Shown here piece by piece: positions 42,466 to 50,743 of a stretch of 50,743 bases of DNA (positions are counted from its first letter, which is position 1; every line of letters starts with the position of its first letter). The notes under the pieces were generated by a model. That model ran no database searches and was not told where the DNA came from. It saw only the letters and a program-made list of their open reading frames with translations. Origin of the DNA: Paenibacillus humicus NBRC 102415 (GTDB taxonomy: Bacteria; Bacillota; Bacilli; Paenibacillales; Paenibacillaceae); assembly GCF_004000905.1 (NCBI RefSeq), contig NZ_BIMD01000038.1, positions 1 through 50,743 of the forward strand. Reading direction: 5' to 3'. The position numbers and the translations under genes were made by a program.

Positions 42466-44004
42466 TCACACCCATTTGCTCTGAAAATCCGCGATGCTCT
42501 TGTACTCGTCCTGCAGCAGCCGCGACACGCGGATATAGATCCGGGTAAGCTCTTGATAGATTTCCGTATGCCTTGGAATCGGCTCATGCCGGTAAGTGCC
42601 GCCGACCATCTCCGACACGACGCCGAGAGAATCGGCTTCCCCGATCGCGTACAAGCCGAGAATCGCCGCTCCGAGGCAGGAGCTCTCGACGCTCTCCGGC
42701 ACATGCACCTCCTGGTTGAAGATGTCGGCCATCATCTGCCGCCACAGCTCCGAGCGGGCGAAGCCGCCGGTGGCCTGGATTTTGCCCGGCTCTCCGATCA
42801 GCTCCTGCAGAGCCAGGAAGACGGTGTACAGATTGAGGATGACGCCCTCCATCGCGGCACGGATCAGATGCTCCTTCTTATGGTGAAGCCCCAATCCGAA
42901 GTAGGAGCCGCGGGCATTGGAATCCCAGAGCGGAGCCCGCTCGCCGGACAGGAACGGATGGAAGATCAGGCCGTCGGAGCCCGGCTTGACGCGCGCGGCG
43001 ATATCCGAGAGCAGATCGTACGGATCGCGGCCGATGCGCTGCGCCGTCTCCTTCTCGGATGCCCCGAGCTGGTCGCGGATCCAGCGGAAAATCATGCCGC
43101 CGTTGTTGACCGGTCCCCCGATGACATACATGTCTTCCGTAAGCACGTAGCAGAAGATCCGTCCCTTGGGATCGACGCGCGGCTTGTCGGTCACGGTGCG
43201 GATCGCCCCGCTCGTGCCGATCGTCACGGCGACGACACCGGGTTCGATTGCATTGACGCCGAGGTTCGAGAGGACGCCGTCGTTGGCTCCGACGACGAAC
43301 GGAATCGCGGCAGGCAGGCCCATATGCTCCGCCCACGTCTCGTCCAATCCCGTCATGATATGGCGGGTCGGGACCAGACGGGACAGCTTGGACGGGTCGA
43401 TGCCCGCCACCTTCAGGGCGCCGGCGTCCCAGTCCAGCTCATGGATGTTGAACAGTCCCGTCGCCGAGGCGATGGAATGGTCCACGACGTACTCCCCGAA
43501 CAGCTTGTGGAACACGAACTCCTTGATCGAGATGAACTTGTCGGCCTTGCCGAACAGCCCGCTCTCCTCATTCCTCAGCCATAGCAGCTTCGCCAGCGGC
43601 GACATCGGATGGATCGGCGTGCCGGTGCGCAGATAAATCTCGTGCCCGTCATGCTCGCTCTTGATGATGTCCGCCCAGCGGGCGCTGCGGCTGTCCGCCC
43701 AGGTGATGCAGCGGGTGAGCGGCTTGCCCGTTCCGTCGACGGCGATCAGGCTGTGCATGGCGGAGCTGAACGACACGCATTTCACCTGTGCCGGGTCCAC
43801 CCCGCTCTCCAGCATGACCTGCTTGATCGAGCCGACGACGGCGGCGAAAATCTCCTCCGGGTCCTGCTCCGCGGTCGCCGGCGTCGGCGAATAAAGCGGA
43901 TACTCGATATGATGCACGGCCTTAAGCTTGCCGTCTGTCGTGAACAGGACGGACTTGGTGCTCGTCGTCCCGATGTCGGTGCCGATCATATAGGCTTGGC
44001 CCAC
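42466..44004 (-). CDS. gntK: Gluconokinase (FGGY family)
   Basis: The 512-residue kinase has the FGGY N-terminal phosphate loop IGTDIGTTSTKSVLF, the central NDGVLSNLGV, TIGTSGAIR and the C-terminal ATP block ATGGFARSELWRQMMADIF. The length matches the B. subtilis GntK (about 513), and the adjacent GntP supports gluconate. It makes 6-phosphogluconate in the cytoplasm. The family also contains xylulokinases, so the sugar is set mainly by context. It is the last gene of the leftward run; a 247-base gap with a hairpin separates it from gntP. Confidence 0.9.
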   Translation of the reverse strand: MGQAYMIGTDIGTTSTKSVLFTTDGKLKAVHHIEYPLYSPTPATAEQDPEEIFAAVVGSIKQVMLESGVDPAQVKCVSFSSAMHSLIAVDGTGKPLTRCITWADSRSARWADIIKSEHDGHEIYLRTGTPIHPMSPLAKLLWLRNEESGLFGKADKFISIKEFVFHKLFGEYVVDHSIASATGLFNIHELDWDAGALKVAGIDPSKLSRLVPTRHIMTGLDETWAEHMGLPAAIPFVVGANDGVLSNLGVNAIEPGVVAVTIGTSGAIRTVTDKPRVDPKGRIFCYVLTEDMYVIGGPVNNGGMIFRWIRDQLGASEKETAQRIGRDPYDLLSDIAARVKPGSDGLIFHPFLSGERAPLWDSNARGSYFGLGLHHKKEHLIRAAMEGVILNLYTVFLALQELIGEPGKIQATGGFARSELWRQMMADIFNQEVHVPESVESSCLGAAILGLYAIGEADSLGVVSEMVGGTYRHEPIPRHTEIYQELTRIYIRVSRLLQDEYKSIADFQSKWV

Positions 44005-44050
44005 TTTTCAACCTCCTCCGATGGATGACCGTCATGAACGCGGAAATGGA

Positions 44051-44141
44051 TTTCTCCTTACGGCCGCTGAAGACGGATTGCTGCCCCTCGGCGAAGGCAA
44101 AGCTCGTCTTCAATGGCAAGCAGCTGCCGCTTACGGAGAAA
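44051..44141 (-). other. Extended inverted-repeat region between gntP and gntK
   Basis: TTTCTCC at 44051 pairs with GGAGAAA at 44135, GAAGAC at 44069 with GTCTTC at 44106, and TGCC/GGCA inside. Together they allow a long imperfect hairpin. It may process or stabilise the message between permease and kinase genes. Confidence 0.45.
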
Positions 44142-44251
44142 AACGCTTCGTACGCATGCGACTGTTTCTCCTGAGCATCCATGTTCAGCGTTTTCCGGTC
44201 ACCCTGCAAAGGGAAAAGCGAACGCTGGCGTCCGCCTCTCCCCGTTACTTC

Positions 44252-45610
44252 TTAAATAAACAGATCCAGCACAAGAATGAACCCGAGCGCCGCCACCGAA
44301 ATGATCGTCTCCAGCGCCGTCCATGTCTGCAGCGTCTCCTTCACGGTCATGCCGAAGTATTCCTTGATCAGCCAGAAGCCGGAGTCGTTGACATGGGACA
44401 GGATCAGCGATCCCGCTCCCGTCGCCAGCACGAGCAGCTCGGGGCTGACGCCCGGCATGGCGACGGCGATCGGAGCCACGATGCCGGCCGCCGTCATCAT
44501 CGACACGGTAGCAGAGCCCGTCGCGACGCGGATCAATGCCGCGATGCCCCAGCCGAGCAGAATCGGGGACAGATGGGACGAGGTCGCCAGCTCCGCGATG
44601 TAATCGCCGATGCCGGAATCCAGCAGCACGCGGTTGAACGCGCCGCCCGCTCCGATGACGAGCAGGATTGTCGCCGTCGGCGCCAGGCAGTCGTTGGAGA
44701 ACTTCAGCACCTTCTCGCGGCTCATGCCGCGGAAGAAACCGAGGCTGAAGAACGAATAGACGGTGGCGATGAGCAGGGCGACTACGGGGTCGCCGACGAA
44801 CTTGAAGAAATCGTACAGGCCGGCATAATCCGCCTTGTCCTTGAGGGATACGTCTGCGATCGATGCCGCCAGCATAAGGATAACCGGAACGAGAATGGTG
44901 AATACGGTGTTGAAGAAGCCGGGAAGCTCCTTGTTGTCCACGTTCTCCGTCAGCTGGTCGCCGATCGCCTTCGGCACTTCCTTATGGATGCGCTTGCCGA
45001 TCCAGTTGCCGTACAGCGGGCCCGCGATAATGGCGGTAGGCAGGCCGACAATGAGCGAGAAAAGAATCGTTTTGCCGACATCGGCGTTGAAGATGCCTAC
45101 GGCCGTCATGGCTGCCGGATGCGGCGGCACAAGGCCGTGCACGACGGACAGGCCGGCGACGAGAGGCACGCCGATCTTCACGAGCGACACGCCTGTCTGG
45201 CGGGCAATCGTGAACACGAGCGGGATGAGCAGGACGAAGCCGACCTGGAAGAAGACCGGAATGCCGACGATGAAAGCGACGACCATCATCGCCCAGTGGA
45301 CGTTGCGCTGGCCGAACAGCCGGATCAGCGTTGTGGCGATGCGCTCGGCGCCGCCGGATTCGGCCATCATTTTGCCCAGCATCGTGCCGAGCGCCAGAAC
45401 GATCGCCAGCAGGCCGAGCGTGTTGCCCATGCCCGTCTTGATGGAATCGATGATGCCGACGGGGCCGTCCTTGACGGAGAGCAGCGGCATGCCCGCCGCC
45501 AGTCCGACGCCGATCGCCGTGACGATAAGCGCGACGAACGGATTGATTTTCGCGACCGTGATCAGCAGGAGCAGCACAACGATGGCGAGAAGAACGATTA
45601 CTAACAGCAT
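44252..45610 (-). CDS. gntP: Gluconate permease GntP
   Basis: The 452-residue membrane protein matches the GntP family along its length: VALIVTAIGVGLAAGMPLL, GFVLLIPLVFTIARQTGVSL, VHGLVPPHPAAMTAVGIFNA (the conserved PPHP block), ATGSATVSMMTAAGIVAP and SHVNDSGFWLIKEYFGMT. It imports gluconate with protons. GAGGTGAT lies 6 or more bases before the ATG. It begins 21 bases after the YesN-like regulator stop, so it is probably cotranscribed with the sensor genes. Confidence 0.95.
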   Translation of the reverse strand: MLLVIVLLAIVVLLLLITVAKINPFVALIVTAIGVGLAAGMPLLSVKDGPVGIIDSIKTGMGNTLGLLAIVLALGTMLGKMMAESGGAERIATTLIRLFGQRNVHWAMMVVAFIVGIPVFFQVGFVLLIPLVFTIARQTGVSLVKIGVPLVAGLSVVHGLVPPHPAAMTAVGIFNADVGKTILFSLIVGLPTAIIAGPLYGNWIGKRIHKEVPKAIGDQLTENVDNKELPGFFNTVFTILVPVILMLAASIADVSLKDKADYAGLYDFFKFVGDPVVALLIATVYSFFSLGFFRGMSREKVLKFSNDCLAPTATILLVIGAGGAFNRVLLDSGIGDYIAELATSSHLSPILLGWGIAALIRVATGSATVSMMTAAGIVAPIAVAMPGVSPELLVLATGAGSLILSHVNDSGFWLIKEYFGMTVKETLQTWTALETIISVAALGFILVLDLFI

Positions 45611-45631
45611 AATACAATCACCTCTTGATTG

Positions 45632-47275
45632 TCATTTGGTTGGGGTGCCGGGTTGAACGTCCGCATACAGGTCCCGGTATTCCTGCGGCGTCATGCCGAA
45701 CTGCTTCTTGAACGCGAAATTGAAGGAATGCGGCCTCTGGTAGCCGAGGCTGGCCGCGATTTCATAGATTTTGGCGGAGCTGCCCTTCAGCAGCTCCTCG
45801 GCCTTGGCCATGCGGGCAGCCTGCATGTAATCGCTCAGGTTCTCCCCCGTCTCCAGCTTGTACAGCTTGGAGAGATACACCGGGTGGAGATGGACCCGGT
45901 CCGCCACCGCCTGCAGCGACAGGCTGCCGGTAATCTGCTCCTCGACATACCTCTGGATTGAGCGGATCAGATCCGCCCGCGAGTCCTTCGTTTCCTTCTG
46001 CATGTCCTCCCGGATGCGCCGCAGCGTGCGCAGCGACCATTCCTTCAGCTGGTTCACCGAGCGGAATGGAGGCGCCTCGGTCATCGCCGCGTAATCGCCG
46101 CCGAGCAGATCCGACAGCTGGCGGCCGTTCTTGTGGGCGATGTAGGCATAAGCACCGGCCAGCGTGAAATAAACCTCGAGCAGCAGCTCCTGCGAGCCGG
46201 CTCCATCGGATTCCAGCTCGGCGAATACCCGCTGCAGCTTGTTCTCCATCTCGCTCCATTTGCCCGCGTCGAACAAACGGATCAGCGCAGGCGGCTCATA
46301 GAGGCTCTCCAGCGGCTTGATGCCGGCATCGAGCCCCGTATCCTCGAGCCTCATGAACAGCTCCCGCTCGTCGCCGATGCGTCCGCGGAAGGAATCCACG
46401 AGCCGGCCGTACAGGCCGGGAATCTCCTCCGGGAATCTTCCTTCCTTACAGACCATGACGGAAATCTTCGCCTTCAGGTACGAGGAGACCGCCGTCTGCA
46501 GATCCGCAGCCGTACGCTCGAACCAGGCGGCATCATGGCCATGCGGCGAATCCCGGCGCGGAGCCATGGCGTACACATAATATCCGTAGGCATCCTTGGC
46601 CGGCCAGATGGCGTAGCGCGGGCCGAACAGCTCTCCGGCCATGTTGCCGATCGCGTATTCCTTCCACTCCGGATTTTGCGGCCCGTACTGGAGGAACAGC
46701 TCGTCGAGCCGCACGATCATGAGCGAGCAGCGGCTCCACTCTCCGCCCGAGAGCTCCAGCAGCCCCATCTTCTCCCGCAGGGCGGCCTCTTCGGGAATCC
46801 GCCCCTGCAGCAGATCGAGCAGCAGGGAAGCCCTCATGAGCGGCAGATTTTCCTTCACCACGTAGCTCAGCCGCTGCTGGGAGATGACCTCCTCCCATTC
46901 CTCCTCGAGCTTGCCGATGGCCGAGCGGACGGCGGCGGTCAGCTCCTCCTCCTTCACCGGCTTGAGCAGATACGCCTCCGCCTGATGCCGGATCGCTTCC
47001 TTGGCATAGTTGAAGTCGGAGTAGCCCGACAGCAGGATGCACTTCGTCTTCGGCCAGCTGCCGCGGATCTCCGCGATCAGCTCCAGCCCCGACATGCCCG
47101 GCATCCGGATATCGGATACGACGATGTCGATGGAGAACTGCCGCAGCAGCTCCAGAGCCTCCACGCCGGAGTAAGCCTTGAATACCTGCTCGACTCCGGC
47201 TGCCTGCCAGTCGACGGTAGCCGCCAGCCGGTCGACCACATGAGCCTCGTCATCCACGATGAGCAGCTGCGCCAT
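45632..47275 (-). CDS. YesN-type response regulator (receiver plus AraC HTH)
   Basis: The 547-residue protein has a receiver domain (residues 1-120) with acidic pocket IVDDE, phosphate acceptor Asp55 in VVSDIRMPG and Lys in AYLLKPVKEEE. A middle part of ~290 residues is typical of long YesN proteins. The C-terminal AraC domain (about 445-540) has SLSLQAVADRVHLHPVYLSK and IYEIAASLGYQRPHSFNFAF. It should bind DNA when phosphorylated by the upstream kinase. It overlaps the kinase gene by 26 bases and precedes gntP by 21 bases, so gntP and gntK are the obvious targets. Confidence 0.95.
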   Translation of the reverse strand: MAQLLIVDDEAHVVDRLAATVDWQAAGVEQVFKAYSGVEALELLRQFSIDIVVSDIRMPGMSGLELIAEIRGSWPKTKCILLSGYSDFNYAKEAIRHQAEAYLLKPVKEEELTAAVRSAIGKLEEEWEEVISQQRLSYVVKENLPLMRASLLLDLLQGRIPEEAALREKMGLLELSGGEWSRCSLMIVRLDELFLQYGPQNPEWKEYAIGNMAGELFGPRYAIWPAKDAYGYYVYAMAPRRDSPHGHDAAWFERTAADLQTAVSSYLKAKISVMVCKEGRFPEEIPGLYGRLVDSFRGRIGDERELFMRLEDTGLDAGIKPLESLYEPPALIRLFDAGKWSEMENKLQRVFAELESDGAGSQELLLEVYFTLAGAYAYIAHKNGRQLSDLLGGDYAAMTEAPPFRSVNQLKEWSLRTLRRIREDMQKETKDSRADLIRSIQRYVEEQITGSLSLQAVADRVHLHPVYLSKLYKLETGENLSDYMQAARMAKAEELLKGSSAKIYEIAASLGYQRPHSFNFAFKKQFGMTPQEYRDLYADVQPGTPTK

Positions 47276-49079
47276 CTTCTCCGCCTCCTTCTTCCTCGGT
47301 CGGGCCGCCGCCGCAGCGCCATCTCAGCTCCGCGCGGAAGCCCCCGCCTTGCCCGGCCTCCAGCAGCAGCCCGGAACGGTCGCCGAACTGGTACCGCAGC
47401 CGCTGATGCACGTTCCAGGTGCCGCAGCCGATCTCGTCCGACATCGGCTCGCTGAGCTGCCTGCGCAGCCGGTCCAGCCCTGCCGCGTCCAAGCCGGCGC
47501 CGTTGTCCTTCACGGTCAGGCTGCACCAGCCGCCTTCCTGCCGGCCTTCGATGACGATGCAGCCGCCTTCGAGGCGCGGCTCGATGCCGTGCACGATGGA
47601 GTTCTCCACGAGCGGCTGCAGCAGCAGCCTCGGGATGAGAACGTCCTGCATCTCTTCCGGCACGTTGATCTCATATTGAAGCCGGTCCATTCTCAGGTTG
47701 TGGATCGTCAGGTAGCTGCGGACCAGCTCCAGCTCCTCCCGCACGGGAACGAGCTGGTTTTCCAGGCGGGTCGAGTAGCGGTAGTAGTCGGCGAGATTTT
47801 CCGCCATCGCGATGACCGCATCCCGGTCCTCCATCATGGCCGAGTTGGCGATGAAGAACAGCGAGTTGTACAGGAAATGCGGATTGATCTGCGACTGCAG
47901 CTGCTTGAGCGTCGCCTCGCGGGAGCGAAGCCGCTCCGTATACACATCCTCGACCAGCACCTGGATTTTGCCCGCCATTTCGTTGTAATGCCCGATCAAA
48001 TCGTCGAACTCGCTCCCCGCCTTGTACTCGATCCTCGAGGAGAAGTCCCCGCTGCTCATCCGGCGCACGCCCCGAATCATCTTCTGCAGCGGAATCTGTA
48101 CGTTGCGGTAGAGCAGCAGCGCCGAGACGAATCCGATCAGCACGAGCGCCGCGATCGAGCCGTAAAACCAGTTGCGGACGGATGTAATGGGACTGAGAAT
48201 CCGCTGGACCGGGACGTAATCGGCCAAATACCAGCCGAGCTGAGCGGACTTCACATAGCTGACCAGATAGGACTGGCCGCCGACCTCGATCGTCTGCTGG
48301 CCTCTGGTCGCCTCCGTCCGGCTCAGCACTCCGTCCCGGATCGCCTCCGCCATGGCGCGGTCCGAGCTGCTGCCCAAAATAAGCTCCTGACCGGAACGGT
48401 ACAGGAAGGGATCGCTGCGCTTGTCCTTGCGGTACAGATCCAGCAGATCCCGCAGCGCCTCCGCGGGGAAGCGCACCTGGAACACCGCGTCCGCCTCGCC
48501 TGCAAGTCCGGCGTCCGCAGGCTCGGCCGTCTCGCGGAGGAACGTTCCCGCCGGGTTGCCCCGCGACAAATCCTCCTCGTACGTCCATTCCTTGCGGATG
48601 GGCTTGTCCCAGCCCCAGGCGTCCGCTCCGTTGACGTAAATGTTCGAGCTCAGCACCGAGCTCTGCCCCGGCAGAGCGATCGACAGGTCGTTCGTCCAGC
48701 TGCCGGAAGCGCTTTGCAGGCTGAGCTTCTCCCGAATCCGCGATTGCGCCTTCAGCGGGTTGATCTGCGCCTCCCCCTCGCCGGCGACATAGTCGCGGAT
48801 ATGGGGGTCGTAGCTGAGGATGACCGGAAACAGCGACAGGCTCTCCATGACGTTGTCCATCCGGTTCGCGAAGAAGCCGAGCTCGCTGAGATTGGAGGAG
48901 CGCAGCTGCTCCTCCACGACCTTTTCCGCCTGACGGTTGGAATAGCTGTACAGCAGCAGGACCGGAATCAGCAGCAGCGCCAGCACGGCGACCACCTTGG
49001 TGAACAGGGACACCCGGCGCCGGCCGGCGCTGCGGTTATTCGCGATCCAGAATCGATTGAAGAACCGCATTCTGCTCAT
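47250..49079 (-). CDS. YesM-type sensor histidine kinase
   Basis: The 609-residue kinase has a first membrane helix (VVAVLALLLIPVLLLYSY), an extracellular sensor of ~240 residues, a second helix (YGSIAALVLIGFVSALLLYR), HAMP (about 320-370), a His_kinase domain with phosphorylated His401 in SQINPHFLYNSLF, and a HATPase domain (ENSIVHGIEPRLEGG, TVKDNGAGLD). The C terminus is Gly/Glu-rich. It overlaps the binding-protein gene upstream by 44 bases and the regulator downstream by 26 bases. Coupled translation of all three genes suggests one sensory unit. Confidence 0.95.
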   Translation of the reverse strand: MSRMRFFNRFWIANNRSAGRRRVSLFTKVVAVLALLLIPVLLLYSYSNRQAEKVVEEQLRSSNLSELGFFANRMDNVMESLSLFPVILSYDPHIRDYVAGEGEAQINPLKAQSRIREKLSLQSASGSWTNDLSIALPGQSSVLSSNIYVNGADAWGWDKPIRKEWTYEEDLSRGNPAGTFLRETAEPADAGLAGEADAVFQVRFPAEALRDLLDLYRKDKRSDPFLYRSGQELILGSSSDRAMAEAIRDGVLSRTEATRGQQTIEVGGQSYLVSYVKSAQLGWYLADYVPVQRILSPITSVRNWFYGSIAALVLIGFVSALLLYRNVQIPLQKMIRGVRRMSSGDFSSRIEYKAGSEFDDLIGHYNEMAGKIQVLVEDVYTERLRSREATLKQLQSQINPHFLYNSLFFIANSAMMEDRDAVIAMAENLADYYRYSTRLENQLVPVREELELVRSYLTIHNLRMDRLQYEINVPEEMQDVLIPRLLLQPLVENSIVHGIEPRLEGGCIVIEGRQEGGWCSLTVKDNGAGLDAAGLDRLRRQLSEPMSDEIGCGTWNVHQRLRYQFGDRSGLLLEAGQGGGFRAELRWRCGGGPTEEEGGGEDGAAAHRG

Positions 49080-50340
49080 CCGCCTTCTCCTTGATGTCCG
49101 GGTAGCCCGTCATCACCCGCTGCACGATTTCCCCTACCGCCTCCCGCGCTTCGGCTACATGGACCGCCACCGGACGGTCATGGTCGATGCCGGTATCTCC
49201 GTAGCCGCGAATCACAGCCGCCAGCTCCGGCGGAAACGCCGCCGTGCCTTCCGGCAGGCTCCATACGGACTTCCGGGCGCCGGTATTGCCCAGCGCCTGA
49301 GCGGCCAGGACGTTCTCCTTGCTGGTCGCCCAGCGGATGAACGCCCACGCCGCGTCCTTGTCGGCGGTCCGGGGGTTCATCGCCATGCCCCACGAGGTGA
49401 TGCTGTAGGTTCGGGAGCCTCCCGAGCCCGCGGGGAACGGCGCGAAGCCGACCTTGTCCGCCACCTTGGAGCGTCCGGGGTCCGTCACGCTGTGGTAGAT
49501 GGATGTCGCATCCGTGTAAAAGGCCGCTTGGCCTTCTGCGAAAAACGCGATCGCCTGCGGCCAGGACATATTGATGACATCCGGGGGACCGTATTCCCGG
49601 AGCAGCCCTCCGTACAGCTTGAACGCCCGGATCGCCTCGGGCGAATTGATGGCGGCCTTGCCGCCTGTGGTGAAGTCTCCTCCTTCGGAATAAAGAAACG
49701 ACGAAACCTGCGTCACGAGCGGCGAGCGCTGGCCCCGAGAGACGAAGCCATAGATGCCGCTTGCCGGATCATGGAGCCTCCGTGCCGCCTCGGCCAGCTC
49801 TTGAAGCGTCTTCGGCACCGGAATTCCGGCCTGCCGGAGCAGATCCTTGCGATAATAAAGCACGCCCTGCTCCGTAACGACCGGAATGCCCGCCAGCCGA
49901 CCGTCCACCGTAGCGGAGCGGACCGCCTGGGGCGAGAAATCGCTCCAGTCGTACGCGGAGTCCTGCTTCACATAGCCGTCCAGATGCTCCAGCCAGCCGT
50001 TGCGGTCGAACATCCGACCTTCCTGCAGCGGCCGGTACATGAACACATCCGGCGTGCCCGTGCCGCTCGTCAGCTGCAGGATAAGCTTCTGAGTAAGCTG
50101 ATCTTCAAAGTAACTTTGGACGATGACGTTCATGCCCGTCTCCGCCTCGAATTCAGGCAGGAGCGGCTTGATCGCATCCGCCCAGGGATGATTTGCCGCC
50201 GCGAACACGAGGGTTTTGCCTTGAAACGGCTTGTCCGGCCCCGCTCCGCCTTCTCCGCCGGACCCTGGTCCCGCGCAGCCGGCGAGCAGCGCCATTGCCG
50301 CCAGCAGGCCTGTCCGGGCCGCTTTTCGCCCGTATTTCAT
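49036..50340 (-). CDS. Sugar-binding lipoprotein (family 1) linked to a two-component system
   Basis: The 434-residue product has a lipobox ending at Cys22 (ALLAGC) and a type 1 extracellular binding fold: KTLVFAAANHPWADAIKPLL, TPDVFMYRPLQEGRMFD, AFFAEGQAAFYTDATS and ITSWGMAMNPRTADKDAAWA. No transporter permease or ATPase gene is near. It overlaps the YesM-like kinase gene by 44 bases, so it is likely to be an extracellular ligand carrier for the kinase. AAGGGGGAAGCAGC precedes the ATG. It is the first gene of the run, and the ligand may be gluconate, a sugar acid or an oligosaccharide. Confidence 0.92.
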   Translation of the reverse strand: MKYGRKAARTGLLAAMALLAGCAGPGSGGEGGAGPDKPFQGKTLVFAAANHPWADAIKPLLPEFEAETGMNVIVQSYFEDQLTQKLILQLTSGTGTPDVFMYRPLQEGRMFDRNGWLEHLDGYVKQDSAYDWSDFSPQAVRSATVDGRLAGIPVVTEQGVLYYRKDLLRQAGIPVPKTLQELAEAARRLHDPASGIYGFVSRGQRSPLVTQVSSFLYSEGGDFTTGGKAAINSPEAIRAFKLYGGLLREYGPPDVINMSWPQAIAFFAEGQAAFYTDATSIYHSVTDPGRSKVADKVGFAPFPAGSGGSRTYSITSWGMAMNPRTADKDAAWAFIRWATSKENVLAAQALGNTGARKSVWSLPEGTAAFPPELAAVIRGYGDTGIDHDRPVAVHVAEAREAVGEIVQRVMTGYPDIKEKADEQNAVLQSILDRE

Positions 50341-50418
50341 GCTGCTTCCCCCTTGCTGCCCTTCGGCATGCTTAACGATACCCCAGCGCGCAAGCCCGGG
50401 ATATAACGAATACTAAAT

Positions 50419-50446
50419 ATCATAACCACCGCTCAAGCAATTGTTA
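50419..50446 (-). promoter_or_regulatory. Possible promoter of the binding-protein/kinase/gnt gene run
   Basis: On the minus strand TAACAA (50446-50441) and TATGAT (50424-50419) are 16 bases apart. An alternative is TTGCTT with TTTAGT at 17 bases. Both are imperfect. Confidence 0.35.
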
Positions 50447-50743
50447 CGGGAAAGGGAGATTCAGGAAAAAGAAAGACTCCTCTCAATAGCGAAGATGCAT
50501 TTTCACCAGGACATAGGTCGACGCTGCACCCTTCGCATCCTGTGCACATTGGTGTATAGTCCTTCCCATTGCGAGGCCGTTATCCGATTGTTTCATGGAT
50601 ATCGCATCTCTATGGGTGATTTTGGCTCGGGTGCGGCTGCTTTGGGGTTGGAGGGGGTTGCAGGGGTTGTAGAACTTTAATGGTTATGAAACCTTTGAGT
50701 TTGCCGGTTTGTCGGGGTTGGGGGTTGGGGTTTGGGGTTTGGG
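50447..50743. other. Intergenic end region with no gene seen; G/T-rich low-complexity tail
   Basis: No convincing coding frame, RNA or terminator was found here. The last ~110 bases on the plus strand become G/T-rich, ending in GGGTTGGGG and TTTGGGG units repeated up to the last base. This could be a real G-rich repeat or an assembly-end artefact. Confidence 0.6.

Noticed and set aside
44021-45604. A plus-strand open frame opposite gntP
   Set aside because: Charged, Arg/Asp-rich shadow of a membrane protein gene.
47259-49094. A plus-strand open frame of about 610 codons opposite the sensor kinase
   Set aside because: Shadow frame with no motif; the minus strand has HAMP, His_kinase and HATPase domains.
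50441-50680. A 79-codon TTG-started open frame near the right end
   Set aside because: No ribosome site and no recognisable family; the C-terminal part is the product of the G/T-rich tail.

Overview
The window looks like chromosomal DNA of a high-G+C member of the Paenibacillaceae (Paenibacillus or Cohnella type). This is inferred from the gene families: a YesM/YesN sensor pair, an SLH-anchored glycoside hydrolase, ykoEDC under a TPP riboswitch, a YtaF-like protein, CtaM and a small Csp. Typical Bacillus-style GGAGG ribosome sites and many TTG starts fit. No rRNA, tRNA, insertion sequence, prophage or CRISPR array was seen. The left end cuts a gene, and the right end is G/T-rich low-complexity DNA that may be a contig edge.

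Region 1 (1-2.3 kb): a truncated PLP-dependent D-amino-acid enzyme with an unusual repeat-bearing N-terminal extension, coupled by an ATGA overlap to a YheO/DauR-type regulator. A frameshifted pseudogene and a strong two-way terminator follow.

Region 2 (2.3-14 kb): a carbohydrate locus. A leftward operon encodes a sugar-binding lipoprotein, two ABC permeases, a membrane-anchored GH43 enzyme and an intracellular GH2 enzyme. A large ArsR-type regulator and a second, secreted GH43 enzyme lie beside it. Substrate capture, import and hydrolysis are all present; the importer ATPase is absent, as is usual for families that share one ATPase.

Region 3 (14-23.8 kb): an aldo/keto reductase and a divergent TetR regulator; a taurine/sulfonate operon (tauC-, tauA-, tauB- and ssuD-like); then a TPP riboswitch with terminator controlling ykoE-ykoD-ykoC, an ECF-type thiamine-precursor importer.

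Region 4 (23.8-33.5 kb): mixed single genes. These include an M28-fold lipoprotein with lost metal ligands, a cold shock protein, an ECF sigma factor fused in frame to DUF1835/DUF3658 with a strong ribosome site at the junction, a DUF6953 protein, a YiiX-like hydrolase, a DUF6376-like lipoprotein, CtaM, a methyltransferase and an amidase.

Region 5 (33.5-42.4 kb): a 1433-residue SLH/GH26 mannanase-like surface protein, YtaF-like protein, MsrA, and a DHA2 drug exporter divergent from a long TetR repressor with two palindromic operators.

Region 6 (42.4-50.7 kb): one leftward gene run: sugar-binding lipoprotein, YesM-like kinase, YesN-like regulator, gluconate permease and gluconokinase. The first three overlap and the permease starts 21 bases after the regulator. 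This suggests gluconate (or a related sugar acid) use controlled by a binding-protein-assisted two-component system rather than by GntR.
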